A stretch of DNA of 49,611 nt. Source: JAHFUI01 sp041485905 (lineage in GTDB: Bacteria > Acidobacteriota > Vicinamibacteria > Vicinamibacterales > CAVVIG01). Both the position numbers and the translations under genes were made by a program. Under the pieces are notes generated by a model. It searched no databases, was not told the origin of the DNA, and saw nothing but the letters and a program-made list of their open reading frames with translations. The stretch covers positions 1-49,611 of the forward strand of contig JBGPKK010000015.1 of NCBI GenBank assembly GCA_041485905.1, in the 5' to 3' direction. Each line of letters starts with the position of its first letter. Within the stretch, counting starts at the first letter, position 1. Below are positions 41,936 through 49,611 of this stretch, piece after piece.

Positions 41936-44900
41936 TCACACCCCGCAGGACGCGGCTGGTACGCGTTCCCGATTTACACGCCTTCCGCGACGCGGTTGTC
42001 ACGCTGGCAACACACGGTCCCAACCTCGTCATCATTCCCAACCGAGGCGCTGCAAGGCAGTTAGGTCGATTGATTCACCGCCGCGGTGGTGAAAAGGCAT
42101 CGGCGGATCTCGTTACCCGCGACGAGCTCTACGATCGCCTGCACGGTGGCTTGAGGAATCCGCCGCGTCGACTCACGCCGTACGAGCGCGACGTGCTCGT
42201 ACAGGCGGCCGCACGCGAGGCGTCCAGTGCGCTTCGCCTGGCCCCCACGTTATCTGCAACGCCGATCGGCCTCGGCGAGATCTCCGCCTTTCACCTTCGC
42301 CCGGGACTCGTGGCCGAAATGCTTCGTTTCTACGATCAGTTGAGGCGTCAGGGGCAGCAGGTCGGGCGGTTCGAGGAATTGCTCGAGGAGGCGTTGAACC
42401 GGGATGCCGAGTTCGATCGCGGCGCCGCGCGGATGCTGCAGCAGACGCGCCTTCTGTCGGCCGCTTTTCGCGCCTACGAGCGCCGGGCCGCCGATTCCGG
42501 TGGCTGTGACGAGCACATGTTGCGGGAACGCCTGCTCGCCGATCCATCCCCGTCGCCGGTCGGTGGCGTCATCATCACCGTCGCCGACTGGATTGCCGAT
42601 CCCGGCGGACTGTACGCGGCCGATTTCGACCTGCTGACACGACTGCCCGGACTGGACACGATCGAGGTGGTCGCGACTGACGGCATCCTCGCGTCCGGTT
42701 TTCATCAGCGGATTCACGACTGGCTGCCCGGTCTCGACGAGATCAAGTGGGACGGCGCCGTCTCAGTGCGCCCGATGCTGGCGGTCCCTGCCGCAACTCC
42801 GGATCGGGCGTGGTTCTCCAGTCGCGATCGCGAAGAAGAACTGATCGGGATTGCGCGCCGGCTGAAGGCGGACAGGCGCGAACACGCGCCGGGCGGTGTG
42901 GACGGCCTGTCGCTTGACCGTGTCGCGGTCGTGTACAAACGGCCGTTGCCGTACCTGTATCTCGCGCCGAGCGTCCTGGGCGGCGCGAGGATCCCGTTTC
43001 AAACATCGGATACGCTGCCGCTCGCCGCGGAGCCCTTTGCCGCCGCTCTCGATCTGGTCTTCGACTTCGTCGCATCGTCGTTTACGCGCGGCGCGTTGAT
43101 TGCCCTGCTTCGATCTCCGCATTTCGCATTCGGCGACAAGACGCCGGTCGACCGTCGCGCCATTTCCGCGCTCGACCGCGCGTTGAGCGACGCCCGTTAC
43201 CTGGGCCAGCTGGATCGCCTCGCGGAGCTGGCCGTGGGGTGGCAAGCCGACGGCCGTCACCGCGACGCCTGGGCCGCGCTTCTTGCGGCGGTGAGCGCGG
43301 CGGAAGAACTGCTCCCGCTTCGCACACCGGCGCCCGCATCGCTGCAAATTCAGCGTCTGCTGTCGTTCCTCGAAGTCCACGTGGCGCAGGACTCTAGTAC
43401 CCATGTGGCGCAGGACTTTAGTCCTGCGAACGCGAACGCCTGGCTACAGCCCCGCGCCACACCAGGTGGACCGCGCGAACGCCGCGCGCGTGCTGCGATC
43501 GTCGACACGCTGAAGGCTCTGGCCGCCGCCGCTCGCGCGCACGACGATGCGCCCGCGGAGGCCGACGGCCTTGCATCGATCGTGCGACGTTGGATTGAGG
43601 AAAGCACCTTCGCGCCCGCTCCTTCGGAAGACGAGGCGGGTGTGCATCTCGTCGACGAATACGCAGCCCGGTACGGCGACTTCGACGAGATCGTGATGGT
43701 TGGTCTGATTGAAGGCGAGTGGCCCGAGCGGCCCCGGCGGAACATTTTTTATTCGCCGACGCTCCTCAGCGCGCTCGGATGGCCGTCCGAGAAGGACTGG
43801 CGAGGCGCGGCCGAAGCCCGGTTCATGGATCTGCTCGGTTCGTCGGCCGGACGTGTCTCCCTGTCGACGTTCGCGCTCGACGACGAAGCGCTGGTCGAGC
43901 CTTCTGCGCTCCTGGAAGAAGTGCCCCGGGCCCGCCTGTCGACCATCGCCCGCGACGTGTCGCCGGCAGGAAGAATTTTCGTCGACGAGGCGTTGTCCCT
44001 CGATCCGGTTGCCCTCGACCCTTTGGAGCCGGAGGCGCGCGGCTGGGCGGAGGCGCGTCTCGCGCGTGCCGACGCAGCCGAATCGATCTTCCACGGACAA
44101 GCTGGCGCCCCCTTGGTGCGCCCCTGGTCGGTCAGCTCCATCGAGACCTACCTCCAATGCCCATTCAAGTTTTTCGCGCAGCACGTGCTGCGGCTCGAAG
44201 AAGAGCCCGACGATGAAGAGGTGATGGATCCGCGTCAGCAGGGGCAGTTTGTGCACGAGGTTTTCGAGAAGTTCTTCGCCCAATGGCAGGCGGCCGGCCA
44301 CCAGGCTGTCGTCCCTGAAAACCTCGACGAGGCGCGCGTCGTGTTCGAGCAGGTCGTCGAGCGCAGCCTCGGTCGGTTGTCCGATACGGAGGCAGGTCTG
44401 GAGCGCACGCGGCTGCTCGGGTCGTCGGCGGCAGTCGGCTTGGGCGAGGCGGTGCTCCGGATGGAAGTCGAGCGGCCGGTCGGTGTCATCGGAAGATTGC
44501 TCGAACATCGTCTGGAGGGCGAGTTCACCTTCGAAACATCGGCGGGTCCGCGAGTCATCGCGCTGAGAGGAAAAGCCGATCGTCTGGATCTGCTGGAAGA
44601 CGGCACGTTTCGGTTGATCGATTACAAGCTGGGATGGCCGCCCCAACGTGCCCGCGCGCTGCAGCTCGCGATTTACAGCCTGTGCGCCGAGCAGCGCCTG
44701 AGCGGTCACCTGGGGAGGACGTGGACGCTCGGCGAAGGCGCGTATCTGGCCTTCAAAGGTCCGAAGCGGGTCGTGCCGCTCTTTTCGGCAGCGGACCGCG
44801 ACCGCGTGCTGCGCGAATCGCAGGAGCGTCTTATCGGGGCGGTGGACGCCATCGGCCGCGGCGAGTTTCCGCCGCGACCGCACGACGTGTATCAGTGTGA

Positions 44901-44952
44901 AACCTGCACCTACGCGGCGGTTTGTCGGAAGGACTACGTCGGTGACGTCTGA
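41932..44952 (+). CDS. addB: AddB-like helicase-nuclease subunit
   Basis: A 1006-residue protein of the AddB/RexB type, which with AddA processes double-strand breaks. The C-terminal PD-(D/E)XK nuclease is clear: GKADRLDLLEDG and FRLIDYKLGW, with the Fe-S staple cysteines in ETYLQCPFKFF and QCETCTYAAVC. The N-terminal region is helicase-like without a good Walker A, as in AddB proteins that do not hydrolyse ATP. The GTG start overlaps the preceding gene. Near 43381-43428 two tandem hairpin copies add a VAQDSSTHVAQDFSPA insert in a variable region. Confidence 0.88.
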   Translation: MITPRRTRLVRVPDLHAFRDAVVTLATHGPNLVIIPNRGAARQLGRLIHRRGGEKASADLVTRDELYDRLHGGLRNPPRRLTPYERDVLVQAAAREASSALRLAPTLSATPIGLGEISAFHLRPGLVAEMLRFYDQLRRQGQQVGRFEELLEEALNRDAEFDRGAARMLQQTRLLSAAFRAYERRAADSGGCDEHMLRERLLADPSPSPVGGVIITVADWIADPGGLYAADFDLLTRLPGLDTIEVVATDGILASGFHQRIHDWLPGLDEIKWDGAVSVRPMLAVPAATPDRAWFSSRDREEELIGIARRLKADRREHAPGGVDGLSLDRVAVVYKRPLPYLYLAPSVLGGARIPFQTSDTLPLAAEPFAAALDLVFDFVASSFTRGALIALLRSPHFAFGDKTPVDRRAISALDRALSDARYLGQLDRLAELAVGWQADGRHRDAWAALLAAVSAAEELLPLRTPAPASLQIQRLLSFLEVHVAQDSSTHVAQDFSPANANAWLQPRATPGGPRERRARAAIVDTLKALAAAARAHDDAPAEADGLASIVRRWIEESTFAPAPSEDEAGVHLVDEYAARYGDFDEIVMVGLIEGEWPERPRRNIFYSPTLLSALGWPSEKDWRGAAEARFMDLLGSSAGRVSLSTFALDDEALVEPSALLEEVPRARLSTIARDVSPAGRIFVDEALSLDPVALDPLEPEARGWAEARLARADAAESIFHGQAGAPLVRPWSVSSIETYLQCPFKFFAQHVLRLEEEPDDEEVMDPRQQGQFVHEVFEKFFAQWQAAGHQAVVPENLDEARVVFEQVVERSLGRLSDTEAGLERTRLLGSSAAVGLGEAVLRMEVERPVGVIGRLLEHRLEGEFTFETSAGPRVIALRGKADRLDLLEDGTFRLIDYKLGWPPQRARALQLAIYSLCAEQRLSGHLGRTWTLGEGAYLAFKGPKRVVPLFSAADRDRVLRESQERLIGAVDAIGRGEFPPRPHDVYQCETCTYAAVCRKDYVGDV
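43381..43428. repeat. Type I hairpin (GCAGGAC family), 1.5 tandem copies inside addB
   Basis: A partial copy, GTGGCGCAGGACTCTAGT, at 43381-43398 is followed by a full one at 43405-43428 with arms CGCAGGAC and GTCCTGCG around TTTA. They are translated in frame. The arms equal those of the 8351-8371 copy. Confidence 0.9.
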
Positions 44953-47827
44953 GGTCAAGCTCCCATTCGACGACGACGACCGTCGACCGTCGACTGATGC
45001 TGAGGCGCGCACGTACGCCGTGAATCCAGCCGAAAACGTCGTACTGGAGGCCTCCGCAGGCACCGGTAAGACGCGCGTGCTCGTCGAGCGCTACGTCAAC
45101 CTGTTGAGAGCGGGCGTCGATCCCGAGCACATTCTCGCGATCACCTTTACGCGCAAGGCCGCCGCGGAAATGCGCCAGCGGATCGTGGAGCGATTGAAAG
45201 AAGCGAGCCGGACCTCCGAGCTGGATGCCGGGCGGTGGCGGGATCTCCGCGAGCATCTCGGCGATATCGCGATCTCCACCATCGACGCCTTCTGCCTGGC
45301 GCTCCTTCGCGAGTTCCCGCTCGAAGCTGACGTCGATCCGGCCTTCGAGCTGGCCGACGACACCGAGATACCGCGGCTGGTGACGGAAGCGCTGGACGGT
45401 GCGCTGCGCATATGCCGCGGCCTCGCCAGAGATGACGATGATGTGGCGCTCGTGTTTGCGCAGTTGGGCGAGCGGCGTCTGCGCGTGGGACTGGCAGCTC
45501 TGCTCGATCGCCGGTTGGTCGCACCCGATCTGCTGCGCCGGTACCTCGCGGCTGGACCTCGCGATCTCACCGCGGCTGTGGCGTGCCGCGCCGCGGCGGA
45601 GCGGCTCGCGCAACTGTTCACCGGCGTCCCCGGAGGCCTCGCGAGGTTTCTCGCGTCGGGACCGTTGGGCCATCCGCAGTTTGCGATGCTGGCCGCCGAT
45701 ATCGAGAATGTGGCGCAGCCCTTCAGGGCTGCGATCGCAGGGCTAAAGCCCTGCGCCACATCTGTCGACTACGACACCCGGGGCGAACAGGCGGCGCTTC
45801 GTTCCTTCATCGACAGGCTGCGCGGGTATTTCCTGACGCAGGAAGGAAAGCCTCGCGGCGAGCGCTTCTCCGGAACCGGGTTCAAGGGCACCGACTGCGA
45901 GTCGGAAGCCGCGTGGAAGCAGCATCGGGAAGCGGCGTCCGCGATTGCTCCAGCGATCGCGGAGGCCATCCGCGCGTTTCGGCGGGACCTCAACGTCGTA
46001 CTGTCCCGCGGCGTGTGGCGCATGGCCACGATCGCGATCGCCGAATATCGTCGAACGCTCGACGCCCGCGCGCTCCTCGACTTTTCCGGGGTGCTCGAAC
46101 GAGCCGTCGATCTGTTGAAGCAGATGGACGAGTTCGCGCGGAGCCGATACCGGCTGGAGTCGCGGTACCATCACGTGCTCGTCGACGAGTTCCAGGACAC
46201 CAATCGTGCGCAGTGGTCCCTGGTCGAGCAGCTCGTCCGAAGTTGGGGCGAAGGGTGGGGCGCATCGGCGGACGCCCTTGCGCCGTCCATCTTCATCGTC
46301 GGCGACCGGAAGCAGTCGATTTACGGATTCCGCGACGCCGACGTGGCGCTTCTGGGCGAGGCCGCGCAGTTCATCGCGGGCATCCGGCCCGGAAGCGCGA
46401 CGCGCCGCGCGCTGTCGGTCAGCTTCCGGTCGGTCCCGCGATTGCTGGCGTTCGTCAACGACGTGTTCGGTGCGACGGCCGGGGACAACCGAGGTCGCCC
46501 GTACGCGTTCACGTACGAAGACCTGGACCGGTTTCCGGTCGGGATCGATCAGGACCTTCCGCACACGGACACTTCTGAACCCGAGCTCGGACTGGTGGTC
46601 GGCAGCACGGCCCGCTTCGCGGCGGAGGCTGTGGCGGATGAGATCGTGCGGCTGCTCGCGCACGCGAACGTCCGCGACAAGGCGACCGGAATCGCTCGCG
46701 CCGCGCAGCCGGCGGACATCGCGATTCTGTTTCGCTCGCGTGAAAGCCATCGAGAGCTCGAAGCCGCGCTCCAGCGGCGGGGGGTGCCGACCTACGTCTA
46801 TAAGGGTCTCGGCTTCTTCGAAACCGACGAGATTCAAGACCTAGTGGCCATGCTTCGTTACCTGGCGGACCCGACCTCGAACCTCCGCGCATCGGCGTTT
46901 CTGCGATCGCGATTCATCCGGCTGTCCGACGAGGCGGTGATGCGGCTCGCTCCCGATCTCGCCGGCGCGGTGATCGACGGCCCGGTGATCGATAATGACG
47001 CCGACGCCGACTCCGCCTTCGCCACGCTCGCAACGGAAGACCGGATGGTCTTGATGAAGACGCAAGCGTCGGTGAAGCGGTGGTTGGCCCTGGTCGATCG
47101 CATCACGCCGTCGGAGATGCTCGACGTCGTGCTGACTGAGAGCGCGTACCATGTCGAGATTCGCGGTCCTCGCCGGCTTCAGGCGCGAGAAAATGTGAAG
47201 AAGCTCGGCGGCCTCATCCGCCGGATTCAGAATCGCGGATACGCGACGCTGGCGCGGATCGCCGATCATCTGGAGCGGCTTGCCGTTGGCGATGAATCGA
47301 ACGCGGCCATCGACGCGGTCGACGCGGTGAGCCTGATGACCGTCCACGCCGCCAAAGGTCTTGAGTTTCCCATCGTGTTCGTCGTCAACATCGGGCGCGG
47401 CACCGGCGGCGTCCGCGCGCCGATTCGAATCGCGGCGTCAAGCGATGGCTCGCCGGCGGTAGCCGTCGCCGATTTCCAGTCGGAGGCGGATGAGGAGACC
47501 GAGGACCGCGAGCGCGAGGAAACGAAGCGGTTACTCTATGTCGCGTTGACGCGGTCGCGGGACCGACTGTATCTGTCCGCGATCGCCCAGGACGGCACGT
47601 GTCGCGTCGGTCGTGGCAGTCTGGGTGAAGTGCTCCCGAAGGCACTCGTCGATCTTCTGGCTGAAGCCTCGCGCGCCACCGAGTGCAGCCGCACTGTGCG
47701 CTGGTCGCCGGCGGGCGGACGAGAACATACCCTTGCTGCGCGCCGGTACGATCCGTCAACCGAGCCCCAGGTACTGCCGGCGCGAAGCGTGTCAGGGACG
47801 GGCCTGGACGACTTCGCGTCGTGGTAA
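44942..47827 (+). CDS. addA: AddA-like UvrD-family helicase lacking the nuclease domain
   Basis: A 961-residue superfamily 1A helicase: EASAGTGKTRVLVERY (motif I), AITFTRKAAAEMR (Ia), VLVDEFQDTNRAQW (II), IVGDRKQSIYGFRDADV (III), SLMTVHAAKGLEFPIVFV (V) and LLYVALTRSRDRLYLS (VI). AddA proteins normally carry a further PD-(D/E)XK nuclease of about 200 residues at the C-terminus; here the protein ends about 110 residues after motif VI. With the AddB nuclease, only one nuclease would be present in the pair. The GTG start overlaps addB by 11 bp. A 54-bp palindrome at 45708 adds a short insert in domain 1B. Confidence 0.88.
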   Translation: MTSEVKLPFDDDDRRPSTDAEARTYAVNPAENVVLEASAGTGKTRVLVERYVNLLRAGVDPEHILAITFTRKAAAEMRQRIVERLKEASRTSELDAGRWRDLREHLGDIAISTIDAFCLALLREFPLEADVDPAFELADDTEIPRLVTEALDGALRICRGLARDDDDVALVFAQLGERRLRVGLAALLDRRLVAPDLLRRYLAAGPRDLTAAVACRAAAERLAQLFTGVPGGLARFLASGPLGHPQFAMLAADIENVAQPFRAAIAGLKPCATSVDYDTRGEQAALRSFIDRLRGYFLTQEGKPRGERFSGTGFKGTDCESEAAWKQHREAASAIAPAIAEAIRAFRRDLNVVLSRGVWRMATIAIAEYRRTLDARALLDFSGVLERAVDLLKQMDEFARSRYRLESRYHHVLVDEFQDTNRAQWSLVEQLVRSWGEGWGASADALAPSIFIVGDRKQSIYGFRDADVALLGEAAQFIAGIRPGSATRRALSVSFRSVPRLLAFVNDVFGATAGDNRGRPYAFTYEDLDRFPVGIDQDLPHTDTSEPELGLVVGSTARFAAEAVADEIVRLLAHANVRDKATGIARAAQPADIAILFRSRESHRELEAALQRRGVPTYVYKGLGFFETDEIQDLVAMLRYLADPTSNLRASAFLRSRFIRLSDEAVMRLAPDLAGAVIDGPVIDNDADADSAFATLATEDRMVLMKTQASVKRWLALVDRITPSEMLDVVLTESAYHVEIRGPRRLQARENVKKLGGLIRRIQNRGYATLARIADHLERLAVGDESNAAIDAVDAVSLMTVHAAKGLEFPIVFVVNIGRGTGGVRAPIRIAASSDGSPAVAVADFQSEADEETEDREREETKRLLYVALTRSRDRLYLSAIAQDGTCRVGRGSLGEVLPKALVDLLAEASRATECSRTVRWSPAGGREHTLAARRYDPSTEPQVLPARSVSGTGLDDFASW
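45708..45761. repeat. Type I compound palindrome inside addA
   Basis: Outer perfect 11-bp arms ATGTGGCGCAG and CTGCGCCACAT enclose two inner hairpins, GCAGCCCT-TCA-GGGCTGC and GCAGGGCT-AAA-GCCCTGC, joined by GATC. Translated in frame it encodes NVAQPFRAAIAGLKPCAT. I recall similar peptides inside other acidobacterial proteins but could not check. It shares the GTGGCGCAG start of the addB copies. Confidence 0.92.
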
Positions 47828-48018
47828 GGGTCACGCAGAAGTGCGGTGTGCAGTGTTCGGATATAGTCGGGCTGGGCGCTGCATCGTTGCTCCGATTCGC
47901 AATCCGCCGCGCAGGATGCACGCTGCCTATGCGTCCCAGCCGATGATTGAATCCGCCAATCGTTCGCGCTACGATGCAGACGACGCGGACGACAGACCCA
48001 CTCAGGAGGCCTGCCCGG

Positions 48019-48750
48019 ATGACACAACAAACCGAGCGGGATCCCTACCGTGGCCGCAGCCCGAGGGAAATCCCCGCCTACAGCCCATTCGAGGCCTCGC
48101 ACTACCTGCGGGTGCCCGAGAATACGATCCGCAACTGGGCATTCGGCTATTCGTACGGGACGCGCGCCGGCAGGGCCGCGTACACGAAGGCGTTGATCAA
48201 GACCGCCGCCCGCCGGCAGCATCTTTTCTCGTTTGTCAATCTCCTCGAGCTGCACGTCATCAGTGCCCTGCGCCGCGATCACAACGTCCAGATGATGAAG
48301 ATCCGACGGGCGATGGAGTATCTCGAGAGCAGATTGAAGTCGCCACACCCGCTGATCGACGAAGAGATGGAGACCGACGGAACGGACATCTTCGTCAGCA
48401 AGTACGGTTCGCTGATCAATGCCTCTCGCGACGGACAGCTGGCGATGAAGGCTTTGCTGCAAGCGCACTTGAAGCGCATCGAAAGGGACGAACGGGGAGT
48501 TGCGATTCGATTGTTCCCGTTCACACGCAGACGCGACGCGGGGACAACCGTGGAGGCGCCACGGCTCATCGCCATCGACCCGGCTGTTGCGTTCGGTCGG
48601 TCGGTGATCGTTGGATCGCGCGTCCCGACCTCAGAAATCGCGGAACGATTCCAGGCGGGCGAGTCGCCCAGTGAGCTCGCCGAAGACTTCCGTCGGACCG
48701 AAGAAGAAATCTGGGAAGCGATCCGCTGCGAGTTCCCAACCGCCGCCTGA
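48019..48750 (+). CDS. DUF433-domain antitoxin with N-terminal HTH
   Basis: A 243-residue protein. The N-terminal part (SHYLRVPENTIRNWAFGYSY) resembles a MerR/HTH DNA-binding segment, and the C-terminal 60 residues (AFGRSVIVGSRVPTSEIAER, then LAEDFRRTEEEIWEAI) are a DUF433 domain, typical antitoxin partner of DUF5615 or VapC45-like PIN toxins. ATG at 48019 is preceded by CAGGAGG. It probably neutralises the downstream toxin and represses the operon. Confidence 0.85.
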   Translation: MTQQTERDPYRGRSPREIPAYSPFEASHYLRVPENTIRNWAFGYSYGTRAGRAAYTKALIKTAARRQHLFSFVNLLELHVISALRRDHNVQMMKIRRAMEYLESRLKSPHPLIDEEMETDGTDIFVSKYGSLINASRDGQLAMKALLQAHLKRIERDERGVAIRLFPFTRRRDAGTTVEAPRLIAIDPAVAFGRSVIVGSRVPTSEIAERFQAGESPSELAEDFRRTEEEIWEAIRCEFPTAA

Positions 48751-49156
48751 CCCCCTCACCTTCTACGTTGACGAATGCCTCGGCCGGCACGTGCCGGGTG
48801 AGCTGGCTACCGCCGGCTATGACATCCGGCCGTGGTACGAGCACTTTGCGGGTGGAGAAGATGTCGAATGGCTACCAGCGATCGGAGCGCGAGATTGGGT
48901 CTTGCTCACGAAGGATAAGGACATCCGGCGTCGTCCGCTCGAAATTGAGGCAATTCTTAACTCGCATGTGCGAGCGTTCGTGCTCACGGCAACCGAGCTG
49001 AGGCGTGAAGAGCAGGCCGGGATTTTCTTGAAGGCGATGCCCAAGATCCTGCGAATCTGCCGGCGGCCTGGACCGTTCATTTACAACATCACACGAATGG
49101 GTTATTTCGGGGAAATTTCGAATCGTGCTCTTCGTCGACGAGCGCGCCGACGCTAA
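48671..49156 (+). CDS. PIN-like (DUF5615 / VapC45-type) toxin
   Basis: The conserved part (FYVDECLGRHVPGELATAG, then WLPAIGARDWVLLTKDKDIR) starts only at about 48760 and matches PIN-like RNase toxins. The acidic residues are in the DE of VDECLG and the TKDKD motif. No ATG lies near the beginning of the domain. The nearest in-frame starts are GTG 48671 and TTG 48611, both inside the antitoxin gene, so the genes overlap by about 80 bp or a rarer start codon is used. The function is inferred from the pairing with DUF433. Confidence 0.75.
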   Translation: MSSPKTSVGPKKKSGKRSAASSQPPPDPLTFYVDECLGRHVPGELATAGYDIRPWYEHFAGGEDVEWLPAIGARDWVLLTKDKDIRRRPLEIEAILNSHVRAFVLTATELRREEQAGIFLKAMPKILRICRRPGPFIYNITRMGYFGEISNRALRRRARRR

Positions 49157-49357
49157 AGCGCAAGAGTAAGAGAACACGCTACAAGAAAAAATCCACGTTC
49201 GAGTCCGGGAAGTGTGGTGCCCAATCGACGTACTCACAACGCAGAGCGCCGTCCGATTGCCCGGTGCCAGCACGTCAGACCCAGGCGCGAGGGAGAGCCC
49301 GGGGACTCGCTCGCGGTGAGAACAGTCGATCTGAAGATTCGCCGGCCGCTGGTACTG

Positions 49358-49611
49358 TCATGCCGCCGCGGTTGTCTCGCCTTTTGATTTGCCGGTCATC
49401 ACGTTGTACTGAATCATCAGGCTGTCGCCGTTCAGAGACGAAATCGCATCGGCCGCCACGAGCCAACGACTAGCGCTGAGGGCATCGGCAGCCGTCGCTT
49501 TGACCGCGGCCTTGAAATGATCTTCTGCCTCGAGATGGGCCCGCATCCGTTCGGCGTGCGCCTTGCGTTCGTGCTCAACCATCGTGGTTAGTCGCGCGAC
49601 GTCGGTGTCGA
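49358..49611 (-). CDS. C-terminal part of an unknown protein, cut by the window edge
   Basis: The open frame runs from the right edge for 84 codons and ends in KGETTAAA. It includes a charged helical stretch (MVEHERKAHAERMRAHLEAE) and a serine/Asn-rich tail. The true start lies beyond the window. I do not recognise the family, and its composition is ordinary for this genome. The gap between it and the toxin gene (about 200 bp) shows nothing recognisable. Confidence 0.45.
   Translation of the reverse strand, partial: DTDVARLTTMVEHERKAHAERMRAHLEAEDHFKAAVKATAADALSASRWLVAADAISSLNGDSLMIQYNVMTGKSKGETTAAA

Overview
This is a GC-rich bacterial chromosome segment. I infer a member of the Acidobacteriota, possibly Vicinamibacteria. 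The grounds are the VWFA-related secreted protein, the PadR plus permease-prefix-like membrane protein pair, the MXAN_5187-type protein, the secreted S9 peptidases and the style of the repeats. No taxonomic marker such as rRNA is present, so this is inference.

Layout. 1-915: remnants of a secreted matrixin-like metalloprotease (frameshifted, minus strand) abutting a truncated beta-propeller-like protein. 912-10750: an ABC-F ATPase, a secreted repeat protein, a very large Lhr-type helicase, a small coiled-coil protein coupled to a two-domain SagB-type nitroreductase, and a small secreted protein. 10845-22575: a respiratory complex I operon in the order nuoA-B-C-D-E-F-H-J-K-L-M-N, in which nuoG and nuoI are absent. 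22572-28457: a secreted S9 peptidase, a PadR regulator with a membrane protein, selA, two hypothetical proteins and a cold-shock protein. 28645-34744: purH, a hypothetical protein, a minus-strand four-gene cluster (HTH/Zn-ribbon regulator, two paralogous NTF2-like proteins, an FHA-GAF-PP2C phosphatase) and a VWFA-related protein. 34789-38939: a mobile-element-rich, partly lower-GC segment with an IS66-type element, an orphan membrane-anchored gene and an IS1595-type transposase, ending at a tRNA-Ala(GGC). 38999-49611: another S9-like hydrolase, a hypothetical protein, a secreted unknown coupled to an AddB-AddA helicase-nuclease pair, a DUF433/PIN-like toxin-antitoxin pair, and the end of an unknown gene cut by the window edge.

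The most striking feature is a dense population of short repeats of two kinds. Type I are compact GC-rich hairpins, often with perfect 8-11 bp arms. Type II are 40-100 bp clusters of 6-9 nt quasi-repeats, usually arranged as an inverted repeat. They lie between genes and also in frame inside conserved genes (the Lhr helicase, the SagB-type protein, selA, addB, addA) without breaking the reading frame. In the nuo operon every junction that is not a direct or overlapping join holds one repeat, each of a different family. This resembles the protein-coding palindromic elements known from Rickettsia, but with many families in one genome. I consider it the best candidate for an undescribed phenomenon here.

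Functionally the window is mostly housekeeping: respiration, purine synthesis, selenocysteine synthesis and DNA repair. Secreted peptidases, a signalling phosphatase and mobile or selfish modules are interspersed.
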